64,000 nucleotides of DNA from Hydractinia symbiolongicarpus (taxonomy: Eukaryota; Cnidaria; Hydrozoa; Anthoathecata; Hydractiniidae): positions 21,948,001 through 22,012,000 of the forward strand of contig NC_079884.1 of NCBI RefSeq assembly GCF_029227915.1. Direction: 5' to 3'. The position numbers and the translations under genes are program-made. The notes beneath the pieces were generated by a model. That model worked only from the letters and a program-made list of their open reading frames with translations, was not told the DNA's origin and did not search any database. Positions within the stretch are counted from its first letter, which is position 1. Each line of letters opens with the position of its first letter. Shown piece by piece: positions 22,502 through 35,978 of the stretch.

Positions 22502-23655
22502 TAAATAATAAAATACAATTTTTAAGTAATGATTTCTAGGGCAATTTGAGATTCATAAACAACAGTTTTATTTGCCATGCTGACAAAATTGTCCGAAAGT
22601 AGCGAGAGCAATTTGTCAACAATATAAATGGTACGAATGTTTATTAATTCAAAATAGCCCGAGAAAGCATGGTATTCCAGCTCGTATACGTGCTAATTCG
22701 ACTTTTTAGTTTGGTTGTTAAGCGTTATCTTCTAGGTTCGCAAATGCTATATCATTAAGAAGTTGAAATCTCCCTTCGCTTGTTTTTAATTTTAAGATAA
22801 GGTATTTATGTCAAATGTATAAACAACGCAAGACATTTTTTAATTAATTAATTAAAATAAAATATGAGGTTTAGATCGTGGTTGTTTTACAACATTTTTA
22901 AAAAGACTGGTTCTTACCTGTTTTAGCGCTGATGATAAATAACACGCTTATCACTAAAGAGGCTTCCTTCACTGTAATAGTTTTTAGTCATATAAGTATT
23001 ACTTGTAAGTACATGGTTAGAGTGCAATTAGTAATTCGTTTTTAAAGATAATAAGGATTATATTTAAGGGAAAAAGCAAAAAAAAGACTCTCCTGTTTTT
23101 TATATCACTGAGATATGATACTGAAAATTCGCAGCTTTTCTTTACTTAATAATTACCACAGGACAGAAACATGCATAAATAACCGGTTAGCTACATAAAC
23201 CAATTATTTCGTAACTTTGAAGCTTGCAATTTATTGTTTAACTTTTTTTATAGTAAAGATATTTCAAGTTATACATTCCTGTTTCAGATTAGGAGTAATG
23301 AATAAAGTAAAAACCGACTTATAATGATACCCACGGTTGACTTTGAACGCATAATTTCCGTCTAAAATCGATCAACAGGTGTCCCCATAATAGTTACTCT
23401 TGTTACCCTAAGATTTATTTCATTTACCCATCAATTGAGCACCACTATCTCACAGTGATAATTATCGTTGTTTAGATTGTCAGAGATTTATGCAATGAAA
23501 AAGATTCATGTTATCCCTGTTCTTGTTGGTCAGCAGAATTTTATCGTTCGCCTTGCATTTGCAGAAAATGTAGGATTTTTTAGTTACCTCGTATTTGTTT
23601 AATTTTTAACTATATTATTGCAGAAATAACCTGAGCAAATTTTGTAATATTTTAG

Positions 23656-26600
23656 TGCATGGTAAAATGAGACAACATTCTCCATGTTGGATAAGTTACA
23701 TCACAATCAACATTTACTACTACCGAGTTTATGGTATTAACCAACAAAATCGAGTTGTAGTCACCCCAGGAGCATTACCAACCAATAATTCCTTTTCAAT
23801 TTATACATTACCTTGGGTACGTGAAATAAAGTATCGCAGAAATAAACTTATTTGTGGAATAGGTGGCGACAACAGTATTTATATTTGGACAGGTTCAAGC
23901 TGGACAAACTATTACGTGTTTGCTCACAGTTTCGATTGTGCTGCAAAACACATCCTCACCATCGATTTATCAACGTTTGAACTTCATTTGAAAGAAGACA
24001 ATAGTAAGTATATCTTATCTTATGTAAAGACAACAATTTACGAAAAAGAATTTTGATAAAAAAGCCACAAATTACGCGCTTAGTTACGCAGTGAATTCAC
24101 AACTGCCTTAAACTCCTTCCTCCTCTCCCTCTTCTCCACCAACAGAATATTGAGTCAACGGCACTTTTCCAGGAACTTTATGAATTTTGCAAAAAAACAT
24201 CAAGTTACGAGGATGCAGGGGTAATGCTTTTACAGACTTTATGTTAGGTAAGCAGCGTTTAAAATGAATAAGTCGCCCTTTCAAAAATGTTTAGCGTACT
24301 AAGAATGTCAAAGCACACAGAAGTCGCATAGTTGTTTTTAAAAAGAACACCTCTGTACCTTTTAGCACATTTTAAGCTCTGCCTCTAAATACTAATTTTA
24401 ATCAAAGAGAAGAGTAAGAGAAAAATAAATTAAGGAATGAAAAATTCTTTTGGGCGCAGAAAGAAGGGAAAAAGGAAGGGAAAGGAATTTCTTTCCAGAC
24501 ACTTTGTATTTTTTATTGACTTTAATTTCTAAATAAGTAACAACACGCTTAATTAAGTCTTTATTTAAAGTTGACCAAGCTCAACTTATCTTTAAATTCT
24601 TTTTCTTTTTCCCAAGTTTATGCGAATGATAATAATATACTCTTTATTACAAACTATTATATTATTTAAAAAAGTTATTTAAAAGCATTTATCGCGCAGG
24701 GGTGAGAAAAATATCGGAAATATGTTTTGAGTTTTTTAAGTTGAGAAGTAAAGAACGAAAAAATATGACGATATTTTTTGAAAAAAAGTGCAATATATTT
24801 TTATCATAGCTACCAAGAATAAATTATTGTAATTTGATATACTCTGTTAATGCCTGCTCAATTTTAATTACGGTCCACTAAGTCCTTTGTTCAGCAACAA
24901 CGTTATTGCAACGTTATTGTTACGTTATTGCAAGATACATACATATCATTTAAATTCAGTATAAATTTCGTAAATATTTAACAATCGAATTAGATGCAAA
25001 ACTCCTCCAACATGTTATCATTTTATTCTAACCTATATAAAAAAGGATTAAATTTAATATTTTCAGCAGTGGAGAATTCGAACTTCTTAATGACGAATAA
25101 TTCAACCCTCAATAATGTGTTTTTCATAAAAATAATTTAGGTTTTATATGAGAAGAAAATGATGAAACAAATTTGCGACAAAGTTCCGTTTAATGAGAAC
25201 ACAGTAACATACTCAACGAATTATTAGGCAGTTAGCAAAAATATAAGTTTTTTGTAATGTAAAAAAAAGTATTAAAATATAGCATATATTTCGTATAAAT
25301 TATCCGATCAAAATTGGAAAAGAACCTCAACCATTGATCATTTAATTTAATACAATTACTCTTTTTCGTTAGAAGCTTCCACTAAAGTTGCCACGGGTGC
25401 GATTTCGAGAATTCAGGAATATGGCAAGTACTGGTATGCCATTGGCAAAGATTGCAAATGCATCATGAGACACGAGACCACTCCTTCTCCTACTGTAAAT
25501 AAATGGGAAATACTAACAACAAATCCAGGATCCTCTGTTGAGTTTAAAGTTGCATTTAACGATATTATTTATTCGTTACACGAAGATCAGAATATATACG
25601 AATGGTATGGAAATGAGAACAGATGGATTATGATATATCAAGGTCCCTGCATTCATTTTGATGTTCATCATCTCATATTTTGCGTCACATCAAATCATGA
25701 AATTCATTCGAGTATGTAGTTCTATTTTTATCTTTCTAAAAACATTGTTCGCTTTGATGTATTTACCTTAGCCATAATATTTTGACGGTAAGGCTCCGTA
25801 ATAGCCCTGATTCAGACCGATAAAAGTAACCCTTACTTTGGGCAATTCTCAATTACGAAATGGCGAGCGATAAGTAAAAAAGGAAGTTCCTTGGCGAGAT
25901 AATTGAAGAACCGGCTTTAGGACGTTTGGAAAATTTTTGTATTATCATGGAGGTAGAAATAGATTTATTTCTACTTCCATGACATTATTGATCTTTCAGC
26001 AGTTTTACACTCATTAAATATATTTAAAAAAGTTTTTGTAAAATTCTTGTGCTTAATAGCAACAGTTTAGCTAGCTAGCTAGCTACGTAGTTTTGTTTTT
26101 AGACTCATAGCCACTTTCTCTTAATGCTGACTAAGTTAAGTATTAGTTTACCAGTTGTATGTTATAACTGCTATGATAATTATATATGGTATTAGATCTT
26201 TTAGCTATTGTTTGTGAGTAGTTATACCCCTTGAGTTGTTATAGAAGCATGAGTTATAGAAGATGTAGCTAGCTACAAAATCTATATACAAAAGTTTCAG
26301 TGACAAGAGAAAGATTTTTTTTAAAAAAATATGTGTAAACTTGTGAGTAATTTATATTTTTGTGATTAGCCTCCCTAATTTTGAGGGAAATATCCTGTCA
26401 GTTGTTTCAAGGAAAGAAAGCAAAGGCAGTTTTTTGGTGTTTAAACCTCCCATTTCAGCTACTGAATTTTTACCCAAATAGAACATGGCTAAAGCGGTAT
26501 CAAACCCACAATCAGGTCGTGAGACAAACGCCCTACTGACTGAGCAATTAAACCCTAAACAATACCATATATAAATGAAAAATAATATTCTTCTTCTAGA

Positions 26601-29600
26601 TTAGCCATATATCAAATACATAACATGACTTGAATAAATACACCCTCACTCTGAAATAAGCCTGCGACAAAAAACCATATCAGTTCAGAGTCTTAAAACT
26701 TTGGTTAATGTTGAAATAATCACTTGAAACTTTATTTTGGCTTAATAAAATAGAACCAAAAATAATTTCATCTGCAATTGTAGTCCCGAGTTTCTGAATT
26801 TAGGCGTTTTAAGAAATGCCGATAATAATACAAGAAATATTATTTGTGCGCTGGTTGTGGAAGAATATGCTCACACTGTGAAAATTATCCCTGGTAGAGA
26901 TTATGTACTAAATACATGATCTGATGTTACAAAAATTTGTGCATAACTGAGTAAAATTGCATTGCCTGGTATTAGTACTTTAGAGTGAAACACACTGTAG
27001 ACAATTTACTTTTATTTCAGATTATGGAGAATATGTGCCTCGTCCAAACATTCATATACCTTTTAAAACTGTAAACCACGTTAATAAAACGACACCATAT
27101 GGCAGAGGAATGGATATGGACGGAAACACGGCAGTTGCATTAGATTTAGAAGCTAACAACATCGCATTGGACCAGTTTGGGAAAGGTTACGTCTTACAAA
27201 AAGGTGATGGAGAAAGAGTTGTATTTGGAAATTTTGAGGAAACGGCTCTTGGGTATGAATTATAGTTTAGTATAGAAAGAAAGAATTAAAGTGACTGAAG
27301 AAAAAAGTTTCTCATTGTTGATCGTAGCTAAATATATGTCGTTGTTTGTTCGAGCACGTTAAGATAATTGGTGACAAAAGGCAATTACACCTTGCTTTTA
27401 ATTTTTTCAATTCCAACTGTTTATCTCCAAGCATAAAAGATCACAACTTTAACTTATAACGACTTATAACGACCTGGAAATAAATACAACAACGAGGTGA
27501 CTAACTCATCGATTAAGATTGTAACCAATACACGATCAACCTATATCTATATCCGTTTTTTCCGCAAAATAAGCATGAAAAATGTGGCATAACATAAAAA
27601 CGAGATTAGTTATGCGCCAATTTAATGTTAGTGTAACAAAACATTGTAAAATTTAAAGGACGTATTTTTTGATACATGTTAGCTAGCTAAACCTAACCTA
27701 GCTACATTTTCAAAATTATATGTACACATTTTTCATGTAACTTTTTCTTAGGAAACTTAAAACTAAAACTTAATTAAACTAACGCATAGTGCCACTTTAT
27801 ATTACACTGTTCAGTTAAAAAAGTGAAACTAGCTTGCTAGCCAGCCAGCAAAGTTACAGGCAAAACAGCTAGCAGCCAGCTAAGCTACAACCCTAGCAAA
27901 AATATATTGAGAATTCCATTTTGAGGTCTTTCTCCCCCCAAAACCAATGTTGAAGATAAGATGACTCTAACAGAAGTACCTTATAGGTAATTAACATTCA
28001 CTTTTTTGAGGTCAGAGGGGGGGGGGGGATATGAGTAATCAACATACTATTTTTAAGTTTTGCGTGCTATTTTTTTTAAATTATTATTATAGATTAATGA
28101 CTGTTGTGATCACACTCTCTAGCCTTATAGTCACAGTTTATAGGTGACATAAATTTGAATGTAAGCCTTTATTTTATCGAGGTCCTTATCCAGTACAAAC
28201 GAGAAAAAAATAAAAGAATCACTTGTCTTGTAAAAATTTTATCCTCATAAGAACCTCTGAATTTTTGGCGAATTCGAATTCGAATTCGGCGAATGGCGGA
28301 TTCATTTTTACTTTGTTTTTTTACCTTTTGTGATAAAATCTTGAAAGTCTTACAGAATTGTTGAATTTGTTTATTCACAGAGTATAATCTTTAGTGAATT
28401 CTCCCATAGTGTTAATTTGTTAAAATGTGGAACCAACAATATCGTTTTTACCTCAGAAAACATTTTCACATAGTTTTCTCTGATTATATTTAAAGTTTGA
28501 CATGACGAGCATTTTATAGATAAAGTTTTAGTAGGAATCTTCCCTTTCTAAGCATTACGTCAAAACCGTGCGAGTAATCTCTTTGGTTGTTTTTCTTAAG
28601 GAGCAGTTTTCGAATTAAATGGGAGAAAACTAACATGCTTTGCGAAGTGAGCCTCAGCAAAATCACTAGGAGCTTCATTTGGCCAAAAAATACTAGGATT
28701 GTTTCTCTCTTAATACAATATTTCAGAGTTGGACATCGTCCCGCATGTTTTGCTTTAATTTACAAATTATTTTGTACTTAGCCTAGTCTGGGATTTTAAA
28801 TAAATATTTTTATAATATAGGAACTATGACATAGGATAAAATGTGATAAGAATAACCCTAGGAAAGAGTCCCTAAATATTTAATACCAACAACAAAGGGT
28901 TTAAAGTTCAATTTGCCAACCAAAAAAAGAAAGTCAAATTAGTATGCTAATTCTGAGATCAAAATAATGTAAAATGTGAGTTTTAAATATTTACAACCAC
29001 TGTCAGTACTTTTGCTGATGTTGTTTGGAAAATAAGGTTCAATGAGTGGGATATGACAAAAGACATATTTTAGCAACATTACAAATCTTGATAAACTCCA
29101 TGATATTTCCCGTTTATTTGGAGTGAACCAGCCGACTAGTCATCCATCCAACCAGCCAACAAGTATACCTAGCTCATTAAACACCGAGAATATTATTACC
29201 AAAAGTGAATAATTATATATTATAACAAACTGATTTTGCATACAATGAAGGTTGACTCCCATTATATGCAAAATTAGTTGTTATCATACGTGTACTACTT
29301 CGTTGCGAACTAAAAATATTCTGAAAACTAATCTCGTTTTTATGTAGTTCTGTATTTGGTGCGTATATTCCGCGGAACGAAATAGATATCAAATAGGCAT
29401 ATTTTGTACCAAATGCTTTAAAATTCACATTTTTCGACTTTTCACTAATGATTCACTAATTCTTCACCTATTTATTTGTAGTGATTTTTTAATCGTTTTA
29501 CTGCCAACTTAGGCGTTCAGGAAGAAAAGTCTTCTTATCTTATCACTTATTGTATCTTACAGTCGACAATTCAATGAGCGCATAAAACCCAACCACAAAC

Positions 29601-30783
29601 TCTCTTGTACGAATGATCAAAATAGTACGTGTCATAACGTTTGTTAATAGAGCTCTCCTTGATGTTCAAACATATTTCTAATTTGTCATTTAGAGGTCCA
29701 TTTACTAACCATGATAATTTTCCAACATATTTTACGATATCCATGTGGTTCAGAACCACGCCACAATCTACGCATACAGGAGCAGGGTTAATCTCCACAG
29801 CGATTGAAACCGGTATGTACAAATAAATTTTAAAAATGCTCTTGAACTTTAACCCTATTTGCTTAGGAAATTTTCGAATTTATTCTGGTTACTACTGGAT
29901 TAAATTAAATGGAAAAATGATAAGTGTGTATTGTGACATGGTGACAGATGGAGGTAGGGTATCTACAACTACTATTTCTTATCTTACTTATTTTCACCAA
30001 AAAACTGTCATTTGTGACATCGGCTGATTTTGCGGATTTAATTTAATTGATTCAATATAAGAAAATAATTAATAAGTTTGGATAAATTTTATCGAAATCA
30101 TGAAATAATTAGCAGATTATTTAATCGGATTGCAGTATCGCTACCGTTTCATGTGCTGTGGAGTTGATACCAGCTGGTAAAAACCTCTTTATTCTGCTTG
30201 ATTTTTCTTAAATCGTTTATAAAAAAATTGTCGTTTAATTGGCCAACCTTATTTTGATTTTAAGCTTTTGACAGTTCTAGTTGTTAAAAAAAAACAGTTA
30301 CTCATTCTCATTTTTTGCAGGAGGCTGGACACAGATAACTCATCTAGACACATCACTACAGGCTCATGAAATTTCAGATGCTACAAAAATTGGTGACGTA
30401 TTCTTTAAGAATTTTGTTCTTACTCACGATGGTCTGTCAATGTTAAGGGAACTGGTTGATTTCAAGCAACTAAGGATACGATGCAGTAAACCCGCACATC
30501 ACGACAGAATTGTTGACATAGCAACAACAACGTCATCTGTTTTGGATTATTTCACTGGAGTCACTGATGAAAGACCTTACGCGTGCGGTGGATTTTATCC
30601 GTTAGAAGAAGACAACTCCGTTTTGGCTCAAGATTTGGTCATCATACCCGCTTCGGTGTCAATGAGCGCTTTAAATATAATATACTTGATATATATTATG
30701 TAGCTACTGTACACTGGCTAGATAGTCTATGTGACGATATAACTCTTGAAGGTCCAGCCATTTATCAGTACTATGTGCGGTAA
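23656..30783 (+). pseudogene. Tectonin-like / LamG-like / fibrinogen-like mosaic gene, frameshifted, first exon missing
   Basis: Exons 23656-24003, 25373-25711, 27021-27252, 29694-29812, 29867-29953 and 30321-30783 join in compatible phases. The first two (116 and 113 codons, both phase 1 in and out) are homologous lectin-like repeats with NSIYIWTGSSW and QNIYEWYGNENRW, like tectonin beta-propeller blades. Exons 3 and 4 encode a LamG-like part (YFTISMWFRTT, GAGLISTAIE). Exon 5 gives YYWIKLNGKMISVYCDM and exon 6 begins GGWTQI, as in fibrinogen-related modules, and ends in another frame with WLDSLCDDITLEGP and YQYYVR. The shift lies near 30632-30636 and equals one missing base; in the uncorrected frame the product ends at a TAG at 30701. 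The first exon listed needs an upstream phase-1 exon that I cannot find. It is either a decaying gene or has an assembly error; the ancestral product was extracellular. Confidence 0.65.
26360..26560 (-). repeat. tRNA-derived SINE, second family, copy 1
   Basis: On the minus strand it begins with a tRNA-like head (TTGCTCAGTCAGTAGGGCG as A box, GGGTTTGATACC as B box). The far end, AGCCTCCCTAATTTTGAGGG on the plus strand, matches the copies at 33640-33835 and 31560-31850. It lies in an intron of the mosaic gene. Confidence 0.6.
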
Positions 30784-31559
30784 GAACAGAATAAGACGAA
30801 GGTCAAGAAGAAGAATAATGATACTAAACTTCGCATACCGTATTCTCTCTATCTTCCGCCCAATCTCTACTTAACGCCTTTCTCCAAAAAAAGCGAGCCC
30901 TAAAACCAAAATCCGTATTAAACGCCCCTTTCTATTTAACGTCCCTCTCTAATAAACGCCCATCTCGTATTTATGCAAAAAAAAAACAATTTACACTGAA
31001 ATCAAATAAAGACAATGTTTTGGACGGAGTGTGTCAACGGTTAGTATATCTATACATATTTCGAGAGATATATTTAATTAATTAGACCTAAAGGCTTAGC
31101 TATAAAGCAAATAGTTAAATCTTTCTACCAAATTTAAAAATTATTTTTTCTGATAGTGGCCTACTTGAGAAGCTTGTCATGTTTTTTATACTTGAACCTT
31201 AGTTAATTACATCATAGACATATAATCTCTTTTAATTATATATCAAAGACTACAAAGCAATTTTATTTTGACGCGAACAAACTGTTTTTAAATATATTAA
31301 CCTGTTTATTTACGTTTAAATTATCACACACTGCAACATTGCACGATTATGTTTATATGATATATCTCAATATTTATTATTGGAAGCACTTTATTGTAAT
31401 TCATACATGCTTTTGTATAAGAAACACTTTTTGTGCATAGTTTCAAATTTCACTGATTTTTTCCGAAATTGGCAAACTTGTGCAAAGTTTTCCACATTAT
31501 GAAAATTGCCGTCCATAAGCAGGCCAACCATTATCATGTAGAGTCAATACAATAAAAGC

Positions 31560-31850
31560 AAGTTTTTTGTAGGTTATTACCCTGTAAAGGTGGTACCAGC
31601 TGGTGTCGTTGATTCGGTTAAAATTTTTTATAGCATCGTCTTGTACACATTCCAGTTTGCAACAAAAGGTTTCGAATTAGGGCAAGGTCTAGTTCTCTGA
31701 GAGGACATTCTCTAGGACTCGTCATCTGAGCCATGGTCCCTCCTGGGAATATTAGCCAGTATTACCCCTCGGTAATAATAATAACAACATTCCCTCGTTA
31801 TTTGTGAGGCTGCCCATGCAAAATATGCACATCTATCTATTTCTGTGTGT
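31560..31850 (+). repeat. tRNA-derived SINE, second family, copy 2
   Basis: The segment around 31790-31845 (TTCCCTCGTTATTTGTGAGG, then GCAAAATATGCACATCTA) is the reverse complement of the matching segment at 33640-33690. This copy is therefore in the opposite orientation. The 5' head is degenerate and the start is approximate. Confidence 0.5.
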
Positions 31851-32419
31851 GATCTTGGAGGCTCCAAGGTGTGATGAACGTGTCTTAAATCCTCAAGTTA
31901 TCTATCCCAATACAATGCAAAGGGTGGCACATTGAAAGTCTTTATCTTTACCGCTAAGGCCACTTGCCTTTGAATACTTACCTTTGCACAAATAATCCAT
32001 CTTTGTTTCCATTCCTTCCAATTTGTCTGCTATGATTTATTTTGCTTTAGTTTACTTCTGACACCATATAATAAACAGCGCATTTAATGCACCATGTTGT
32101 TTTACTTATGCAAGATGATTCAAGAATAAATTCGATAAAACTGGGAACCCCATAAAACTAACTTGTTATAAATCTCTCTGAAGTCGCAAAGGCAATAATT
32201 GAATGGCATTTGAGAAAAGTGAGATTCAATACCCTATGTGATACCCGAAAACCGAGACTATAATTATTATTATTTTCTTTTAATATGAACGAAAATAAAA
32301 ACACATTTTAATATGTACATTTCTTCCTTGTACGGAAATATTTGTTGCACGTAATATGCGTATACGTTGCTGGCTTTACGTTTTAATTATCATACACTGC
32401 AACAATGCACGGTTATGTA

Positions 32420-32600
32420 TCTCTTTAATAATATCCGTCGTCTGTCTGTGTGTCTGCGAAAGCGACGTCCCGTAACGGAAACACGAAATTTTTAAAATGC
32501 GCACCAATACGAAATGCGATATATTTCTGTCCACTTTGTTGCAACGGGTTAATTTATAGGACGGGCGACTCCGTGGATTTTTCCACGGGCTAACGACTAG
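32420..32600 (+). mobile_element. Short non-autonomous Helitron, first of a head-to-tail pair
   Basis: It starts TCTCTTTAATAATATCCGTC after a host A, has the GTCTGTCTGTG segment, and ends with a hairpin (CCGTGGATTTTTCCACGG) and CTAACGACTAG. The very next base begins another copy. Confidence 0.8.
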
Positions 32601-32705
32601 TCTCTTTAATAACGGAATTATTAAAATGCGCACGAATATCAAATGCGATATATTTTTATCCACTTTGTTGGGACGCGTAAATTTAAAGGACGAGCGAACG
32701 GGACA
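32601..32705 (+). mobile_element. Truncated Helitron directly abutting the previous copy
   Basis: It begins TCTCTTTAATAACGGAATTA immediately after the CTAG end of the 32420-32600 copy and repeats its internal AAAATGCGCACGAATATCAA and GATATATTTTTATCCACTTTG segments. It lacks the 3' hairpin and CTAG end. Confidence 0.65.
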
Positions 32706-32799
32706 CAGTTGGTAAAAAATCGCCTTTTGAAAGGTTTTTAAGACAAGTGGTAAAAATTTCGAAATGTTATAAAATATTTCGAAAGATTTCTTTAACAAG

Positions 32800-33089
32800 A
32801 AAACTGTACGTGTAAGCCCCCCCTTTGAAGATGGAATAGGTTGCGTTGATAGTAGTATTGAAGATGTTTGTATTGAAGGCGCAGATGATATATTGCTTGC
32901 GTTGAACATGAAGTATGTGTCAGTGAAATGGCTGAAACAATACAAGGCTGCGATAACGGTAGTGTGGATGGTGTTTGTGCAGGAGCTGATGGATTGATAA
33001 AGTTTGCAATTGGAACCTTTTTGACGTCAGCTGGCCTTTTCATCTCTGAGTTGCTTTCGTTTTCTTTTTGCCCTCGTTTTACTCTTTAG
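32800..33089 (+). pseudogene. Decayed Cys-repeat coding remnant, unknown function
   Basis: Two frames joined by a shift near 32895 give a peptide with repeated Cys-containing units, GCVDSSIEDVCIEGADD and GCDNGSVDGVCAGADG. A more diverged unit lies between them. A hydrophobic C-terminal stretch then runs to TAG at 33087-33089. The two clear units are also similar at the DNA level. No start codon, signal peptide or family is recognised. It may be an exon remnant or a repeat-derived peptide. Confidence 0.3.
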
Positions 33090-33639
33090 AGAAGCCTACT
33101 GAGTTTCTGATGTTAGGTCTCTTTTCGTATTGCTTCAAAAAAGGTTTGACCACATTAAACTTGCATGCAATGTAGACGGTACGCGAGCATATTTCGAAAC
33201 TTTTAAACCGAAAGCAACATGTTAAAATGTTTTTTTCTTGTTCATTCCAACTGTAAATGGTTGTTCTTTGTTTTTAGCATTTTTCACATTATATGTATCG
33301 CCAACTCCTTTGATGAACGTATGTCTTGCTTCGAATAGACCAACATATCATCTGTGATATCTTAGGTTGAAAAAAAAAAAAAAAAAATACCGAATATAAA
33401 ATAGCGAAATAGTGAGCGAAATTAACCATAAAATTCATTGTTCTTTTCGTCAAAACGTTTTGTTGTTAATTCCATTGAAGCAGGAAAAAATAAAACCAAT
33501 TTGTTTTTCATATAACAGTAGACTATGGACACGTGCTTAAGGAAATAAGAAAAAATAATTACCCGTGACTTTTGTGTAATAAAGTTTACATCATTAGACT
33601 AAGGTTTTTATGAGAGCAATGACATTTTACCACGGCTGT

Positions 33640-33835
33640 TTCTTTAGATGTGCATATTTTACATGGCTAGCCTCACAAATATCGAGGGATATACCCTGTC
33701 TATTATTTCAAGGAGGGGTCATGGCTTTGATGGGGAGTCCTGGAGTATTTAATGCTCTCTTTGAGCTACGAAAACTCAATTAGGGTAAGCGCTCTGCCAG
33801 ACAACTCCCTGCAACTTCGCCTGTTACAGATACAC
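33640..33835 (-). repeat. tRNA-derived SINE, second family, copy 3
   Basis: It shares GCCTCACAAATATCGAGGG, TACCCTGTC and TTTCAAGGA words with 26360-26560. Its minus-strand head has a weak tRNA-like A/B box arrangement. Confidence 0.55.
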
Positions 33836-34633
33836 GGAACTGGCGTATTATTATATAGATTATATAGAAAACATAGCCAAAAAAAAATTAATAAAAAAAA
33901 AATAATCAGGGTATCAGGTCTTGGGTATCACATAGGGTATCGGGTCCCACTTTTCTCATATGCCTAATTGAACCGTGAATATTTATGTTTGTTTCATAAA
34001 AATATGTTTTATCTAAGAAGAGAATTTTGAAGTAAACAGAAGAAAAGATAAGCTTTTTGCACTGTAGAATTAAAATAGATAAAACTTGCATTTGCTTCTC
34101 TGTAGGAAATAAAAATATAGCATATATTTCGTGTCCAAACTGTGAGTAAAAGATATGACATAAAAAGAAACAAGGCTGAGAATTTTGAATACTTAAAAAA
34201 AGACTTATAAATTGGAAGGGCTTTTGCTGAAAAGCAACATCAAGATATAAAATAGGAGTGCGGACTTTGGAAAAAAAGTTAAGAAATCATACTTAGTAGT
34301 TCGTTCGGGTGAAAGGATAAAATAAATTGTTCAAATATTTTAAAGGTTGTACAAAGAATAGAAAAATATAAGAAATAAAAACGGGTTTATAATTAAATAT
34401 GGGTTATATTGTATAATTCGGCATGCAAATACGACGCTCTTCAGCACCCTAAGGCGTTGATCCCCTATCTTATACTACTTCTCGTTCCAACGCACTTTGT
34501 TTACATAACAAAAAATTTGAGCTTTGCTGTGTTTCTCTTGAATGACATCGTTAATTTACCCAGCTAGAAAATTTACCGTAGTCATTTAACGTATTAGACA
34601 TGGTATGTATCCCTCCCCACCCTCGATTTACCT

Positions 34634-34815
34634 ACGTGTTTTTACGGGTTGATGACTAGTTTTCATAACAATAAACGTCGTCTGTCTGCCGTGCAAAGAC
34701 AAGTCATGCTAAACCTCGCGAGAAATTTTAAAGCTAAAAAAAACAAATATGATATATTTTTGTCGACTTCCTTGCTACGTGCTAATTTACGTGGTTTTTC
34801 TACGGAGAAAACGTG
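34634..34815 (+). mobile_element. Helitron fragments, head-to-tail
   Basis: A 3' end (CGTGTTTTTACGGGTTGATGACTAG, CTAG at 34656-34659) is followed within a few bases by a new 5' end (CATAACAATAAACGTCGTC, then TGTCTGCC). The second copy loses its hairpin. A further CTAG-ending 3' fragment (CAACGGGTTAACGCCTAG) lies near 35350-35370. Confidence 0.55.
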
Positions 34816-35978
34816 CAACGATTGAGCTATGCTCACGAAGGCCATTTTGTTATTTTTTACTTTTTTCGCTTCGAAATACTTTGTATCTTTGTATCATATT
34901 TATCATGTTAACTAACACATTGTCACGTTTTTTTAGCCACTTACGTAAATCTTAAGCACCATAATTTTTAAATTTTTTGTCGCGAACAAAGATTTTAGGG
35001 GAGCATCCTGAAGTCAGATACCTATCTAGCCTTATTTATTGCTATTCTTCTAAAGCTTGTTTTCAGTTATAGCCTAGGTTTTTTACTGAGCTAGCTACAT
35101 CTGGGGCAGCTGCTAGCTACCTCTAGCTAAAAAAAAGTAGACAAATACGGTTGGGTACAACAAAACTTTTGATCAATTATTCTTATTCAAATTTCACGAA
35201 AACTTTTTCCACAAAATAAAATTGCTGAGTGATTGTTTTATAATAACTGCCGTCCAAGTAAATTTCAGTGATTAATGTTTAAAAACGGGCGAAAGTGCTC
35301 GAAGGAGCGATGCGCGAAATATGCACGACGAGCAATCACCCTCAGAATTTCCAACGGGTTAACGCCTAGTTTAATTAGAATAGTTCACAGTATGTGCAGA
35401 ATCGTTTTCACACAAACTGAACCACACTTGCGAAATGCTGGGCAAAGCATCAAAAGTTTGCACTCATAAAACACCAGTATGTATTGGATACTGTGGATGC
35501 ACACTGGAAACTGTGAATGTTGCCTGACACGTAACCTTATGTATTTGCCTTATGGGATAAAAAAAAATGCGGAACAAATTTTTTATCAGACAAATTATTC
35601 GACACCAGTGGAAAACTTCGTTCTTTTTGTTTATTTTCAAAAATCCTTATTTATGTTTTATGTATTCCTTTTTCTGTATAGGCGATAAAGAAGCTTTACA
35701 TTATGGTTTTCAAGTCGGTATTATTAAGTATAATTTCTCAGAAGAACCACCCCCCCCCCCCTACCCTTCCACCTTTATCTCTCTCAAAAAACTTTGTTAC
35801 GTTTGTCCGATATGTATTTTTTCCGTTAGGATATTGGATAAATACTATTAAAATACCACGATTTTTGAATTCTTTCCATTTTTCTTTCCAATTCAATAAA
35901 AGTGCAGAACATAATAAACTGACATGACCCTTATGACTCGAATCTTCAGACATCATAAAAAGCAGCTTGTTTAAAAAG

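Noticed and set aside
24148-24235. Possible extra exon after CCAACAG in the mosaic gene
   Set aside because: Open in one frame, but the phase does not fit the flanking phase-1 exons without an in-frame TGA.
30900-30970. AACGCCC/TTAACGTCCC words as a tandem regulatory array
   Set aside because: Similar words near 42350 and 63530 suggest ends of old DNA elements; no defined unit could be drawn.
35479-35956. Several overlapping open frames on both strands
   Set aside because: Shadows around a C/G homopolymer and AT-rich DNA; no domain.
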